Source: CAYSGL01 sp964520985 (GTDB lineage Bacteria > Pseudomonadota > Alphaproteobacteria > Micavibrionales > Micavibrionaceae). From it: a stretch of DNA of 64,000 nucleotides. Positions 62,772-64,000 of this stretch are shown here, piece after piece; position 1 is the first letter of the stretch; the number at the start of each line of letters is the position of its first letter. Both the position numbers and the translations under genes were made by a program. Location: NCBI GenBank assembly GCA_964520985.1, contig CAZFPB010000002.1:124001-188000 (forward strand), given 5' to 3'. The notes beneath the pieces were generated by a model. It saw only the letters and a program-made list of their open reading frames with translations, was not told where the DNA came from and ran no database searches.

Positions 62772-63436
62772 AATGTAATCCAATTGTCGTTGTAGCCAGC
62801 ATCAATCATTTCTTCTTGGCACAAGAGAATATCTTTTGTACTGGAATGCTGATTTAGTATTCGTGAAACTTCTTCGCATGTTACAGTATCAAGTTCAATC
62901 CAAAATTCATGGTATCCATCAACCAATAACCAATACAAAAGACCTGGAATTAGAGTATTAGACATAACACCGATCGTAGATGGATTATCTACTGACAACA
63001 TAATAGCAGGTTTGCCATAATGCTTTCCATATGCACTACCAACATACTTAATATAATGATGGATGTTTTTATAGGTAACAATCGGATTTTGTTTACAATT
63101 AAATGAACCACCAACAAAACTTGGAGCTCCATATAACGATTTTATTTTGTTGCGACTACAGTCAAATGATCCTTTCACTGATTTAGGAGCGCCTATCAGA
63201 GTAACCAATTCACACTCATCGCAATAAAAGTTACCATTAACAGTATCAAATGTGATGGGTATTTTGCCGCCTTCTATTGACTCTTTACTTAATACGACAT
63301 CACAATCTGTTGAAACTGAATAATCGTCATTAATTGTATATGCAGAAACGTTCCACCAAGTCAAATAAAGTTGGATCATTTTAAGTTTTTGTTGATGAAG
63401 ATATTCATCACGTGCTGTTCTTAGAGCGTAGCCCAT
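62768..63436 (-). CDS. 'GAP' repeat protein, leftward copy
   Basis: 222 residues. YTINDDYSVSTDCDVVL, then repeats IPITFDTVNGNFYCDECELVTLIGAPKSVKGSFDCSRNKIKSLYGAPSFVGGSFNC, the NPIVTYKNIHHYIKYVG segment, a diverged domain and the ending DILLCQEEMIDAGYNDNWITL. ATG 63436 overlaps the end of the next leftward copy, a tandem arrangement like that at 51008-52206. Confidence 0.7.
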   Translation of the reverse strand: MGYALRTARDEYLHQQKLKMIQLYLTWWNVSAYTINDDYSVSTDCDVVLSKESIEGGKIPITFDTVNGNFYCDECELVTLIGAPKSVKGSFDCSRNKIKSLYGAPSFVGGSFNCKQNPIVTYKNIHHYIKYVGSAYGKHYGKPAIMLSVDNPSTIGVMSNTLIPGLLYWLLVDGYHEFWIELDTVTCEEVSRILNQHSSTKDILLCQEEMIDAGYNDNWITL

Positions 63437-63999
63437 TGATGTAATCCGCGATCCATTAATTGTTCTTGAGCACTTAGAATATCATTAGTCAGAGCATTTT
63501 GCGTAAGAATATCAGACATAACAGAGTATTCATTATTCTTAACTAAGATACACCGAAACGTATGAAGTCCCTTTATTAGGGTCCAATACAACAATCCATC
63601 GATTGGAATTAATGACGATTCACTGACCATTTGATCAATGAATGCGTTTGTGGTTAAAGGAATGTAGATAGGAGTCAGTTTAGAATTGATAGACCCTCCT
63701 ATTTGGTCACACATTTTATGAATATTTTTATATGTAACGATTGGGTTGTCTGTACAACTAAAAGCCCCAACTATCTTTTTAGGCATATGTTCTAACGTCG
63801 TCAGATCGTTAGTGTTACAGTCAAAATATCCATTGACATATTCTGGACCATTTATTAATGATTTAAGTCCTGTATGTGTGCAATCAAAGTTACCATCTAT
63901 GTGTCTAATCTTAAACGGAAAATATTTGAAATGTCCAAGAGTTTTACAAGATTGATGTATATCTACGATGTATTGATATGTGTTTACATTAGTGTGTAT
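63421..63999 (-). CDS. 'GAP' repeat protein, leftward copy, cut by the window edge
   Basis: The frame is open to the right edge, so the start is missing. The visible 192 residues carry repeats FPFKIRHIDGNFDCTHTGLKSLINGPEYVNGYFDCNTNDLTTLEHMPKKIVGAFSC, then NPIVTYKNIHKM and the ending DILSAQEQLMDRGLHQWATL. An internal ATG at 63786 would remove most repeats and is unlikely to be the start. Confidence 0.68.
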   Translation of the reverse strand: MHTNVNTYQYIVDIHQSCKTLGHFKYFPFKIRHIDGNFDCTHTGLKSLINGPEYVNGYFDCNTNDLTTLEHMPKKIVGAFSCTDNPIVTYKNIHKMCDQIGGSINSKLTPIYIPLTTNAFIDQMVSESSLIPIDGLLYWTLIKGLHTFRCILVKNNEYSVMSDILTQNALTNDILSAQEQLMDRGLHQWATL

Positions 64000-64000
64000 T

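Noticed and set aside
1..64000. CRISPR array, insertion sequence or integrase
   Set aside because: No regularly spaced direct repeats, transposase or recombinase motifs were seen.

Overview
This AT-rich window reads as the accessory-rich part of a large tailed bacteriophage genome of the T4-like type, infecting a Gram-negative host. The evidence is dense, short, mostly co-directional genes with frequent ATGA/GTGA overlaps, T4-type late promoter boxes (NATAAATA) upstream of many genes, tail fibre genes with a self-cleaving S74 chaperone domain, several proteins whose N-termini look like T4 internal-protein capsid-targeting peptides, and more than thirty tRNA or tRNA-like genes scattered between protein genes. 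No hallmark replication or terminase gene lies here.

Layout. 1-4200: small unknown genes interleaved with tRNAs, plus a cyclic-phosphate-processing receiver protein. 4256-7460: tail fibre block, an S74 protein followed by three tandem paralogues. 7496-11330: a deoxyribosyltransferase-like gene, a 176-nt candidate structured RNA, a cupin gene interrupted by an amber codon, and a long stretch of tRNAs, tRNA-like pieces and hairpins. 11346-14332: a MazG-like gene, two leftward coiled-coil paralogues and a repeat protein. 14349-19866: a MoxR-type double-AAA ATPase with a metallopeptidase/VWA partner, then a 2H phosphoesterase. 19853-26788: YqeY-like, Bfd-like ferredoxin, small genes, Hsp20, a PLP-dependent decarboxylase, a nucleotidyltransferase and another repeat protein. 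26904-31022: an NAD/nucleoside cluster (NAMPT, two deoxyribosyltransferase-like proteins, a SLOG-like protein, NADAR). 31039-39139: probable virion-associated small proteins, a CCA-adding enzyme and two beta-propeller-like proteins. 39248-50000: the second tRNA-rich region, with chimeric, interrupted and rearranged tRNA genes among small genes. 51008-57393: repeat proteins, DUF488, HAD proteins, a nucleotidyltransferase, a release-factor-like protein and a type 2 peptidyl-tRNA hydrolase. 57452-62426: an SPFH protein, a prohead-protease-like protein, an HNH-RNA ligase fusion, a zinc/HTH protein and a Ro60 (TROVE) protein. 62436-64000: leftward genes, including two more repeat proteins.

How the parts may work together. 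Many genes point to RNA end repair and tRNA upkeep: RNA ligase, Ro60, 2H phosphoesterase, cyclic-phosphate receiver, a HAD phosphatase of the kind found in RNA-repair proteins, CCA-adding enzyme, two nucleotidyltransferases, peptidyl-tRNA hydrolase and a GGQ release-factor-like protein. They sit in a genome whose tRNA genes are themselves odd: a tRNA-Asn with a 67-nt three-hairpin insertion in its anticodon loop, long-variable-arm tRNAs with Ile and Asn anticodons, and blocks of rearranged tRNA parts. I infer that the phage maintains, and perhaps processes, an unusual tRNA pool, possibly against host anticodon nucleases. A second theme is NAD and nucleoside metabolism that could offset NAD-depleting defences. 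Family assignments come from motifs read by eye; no database search was possible.
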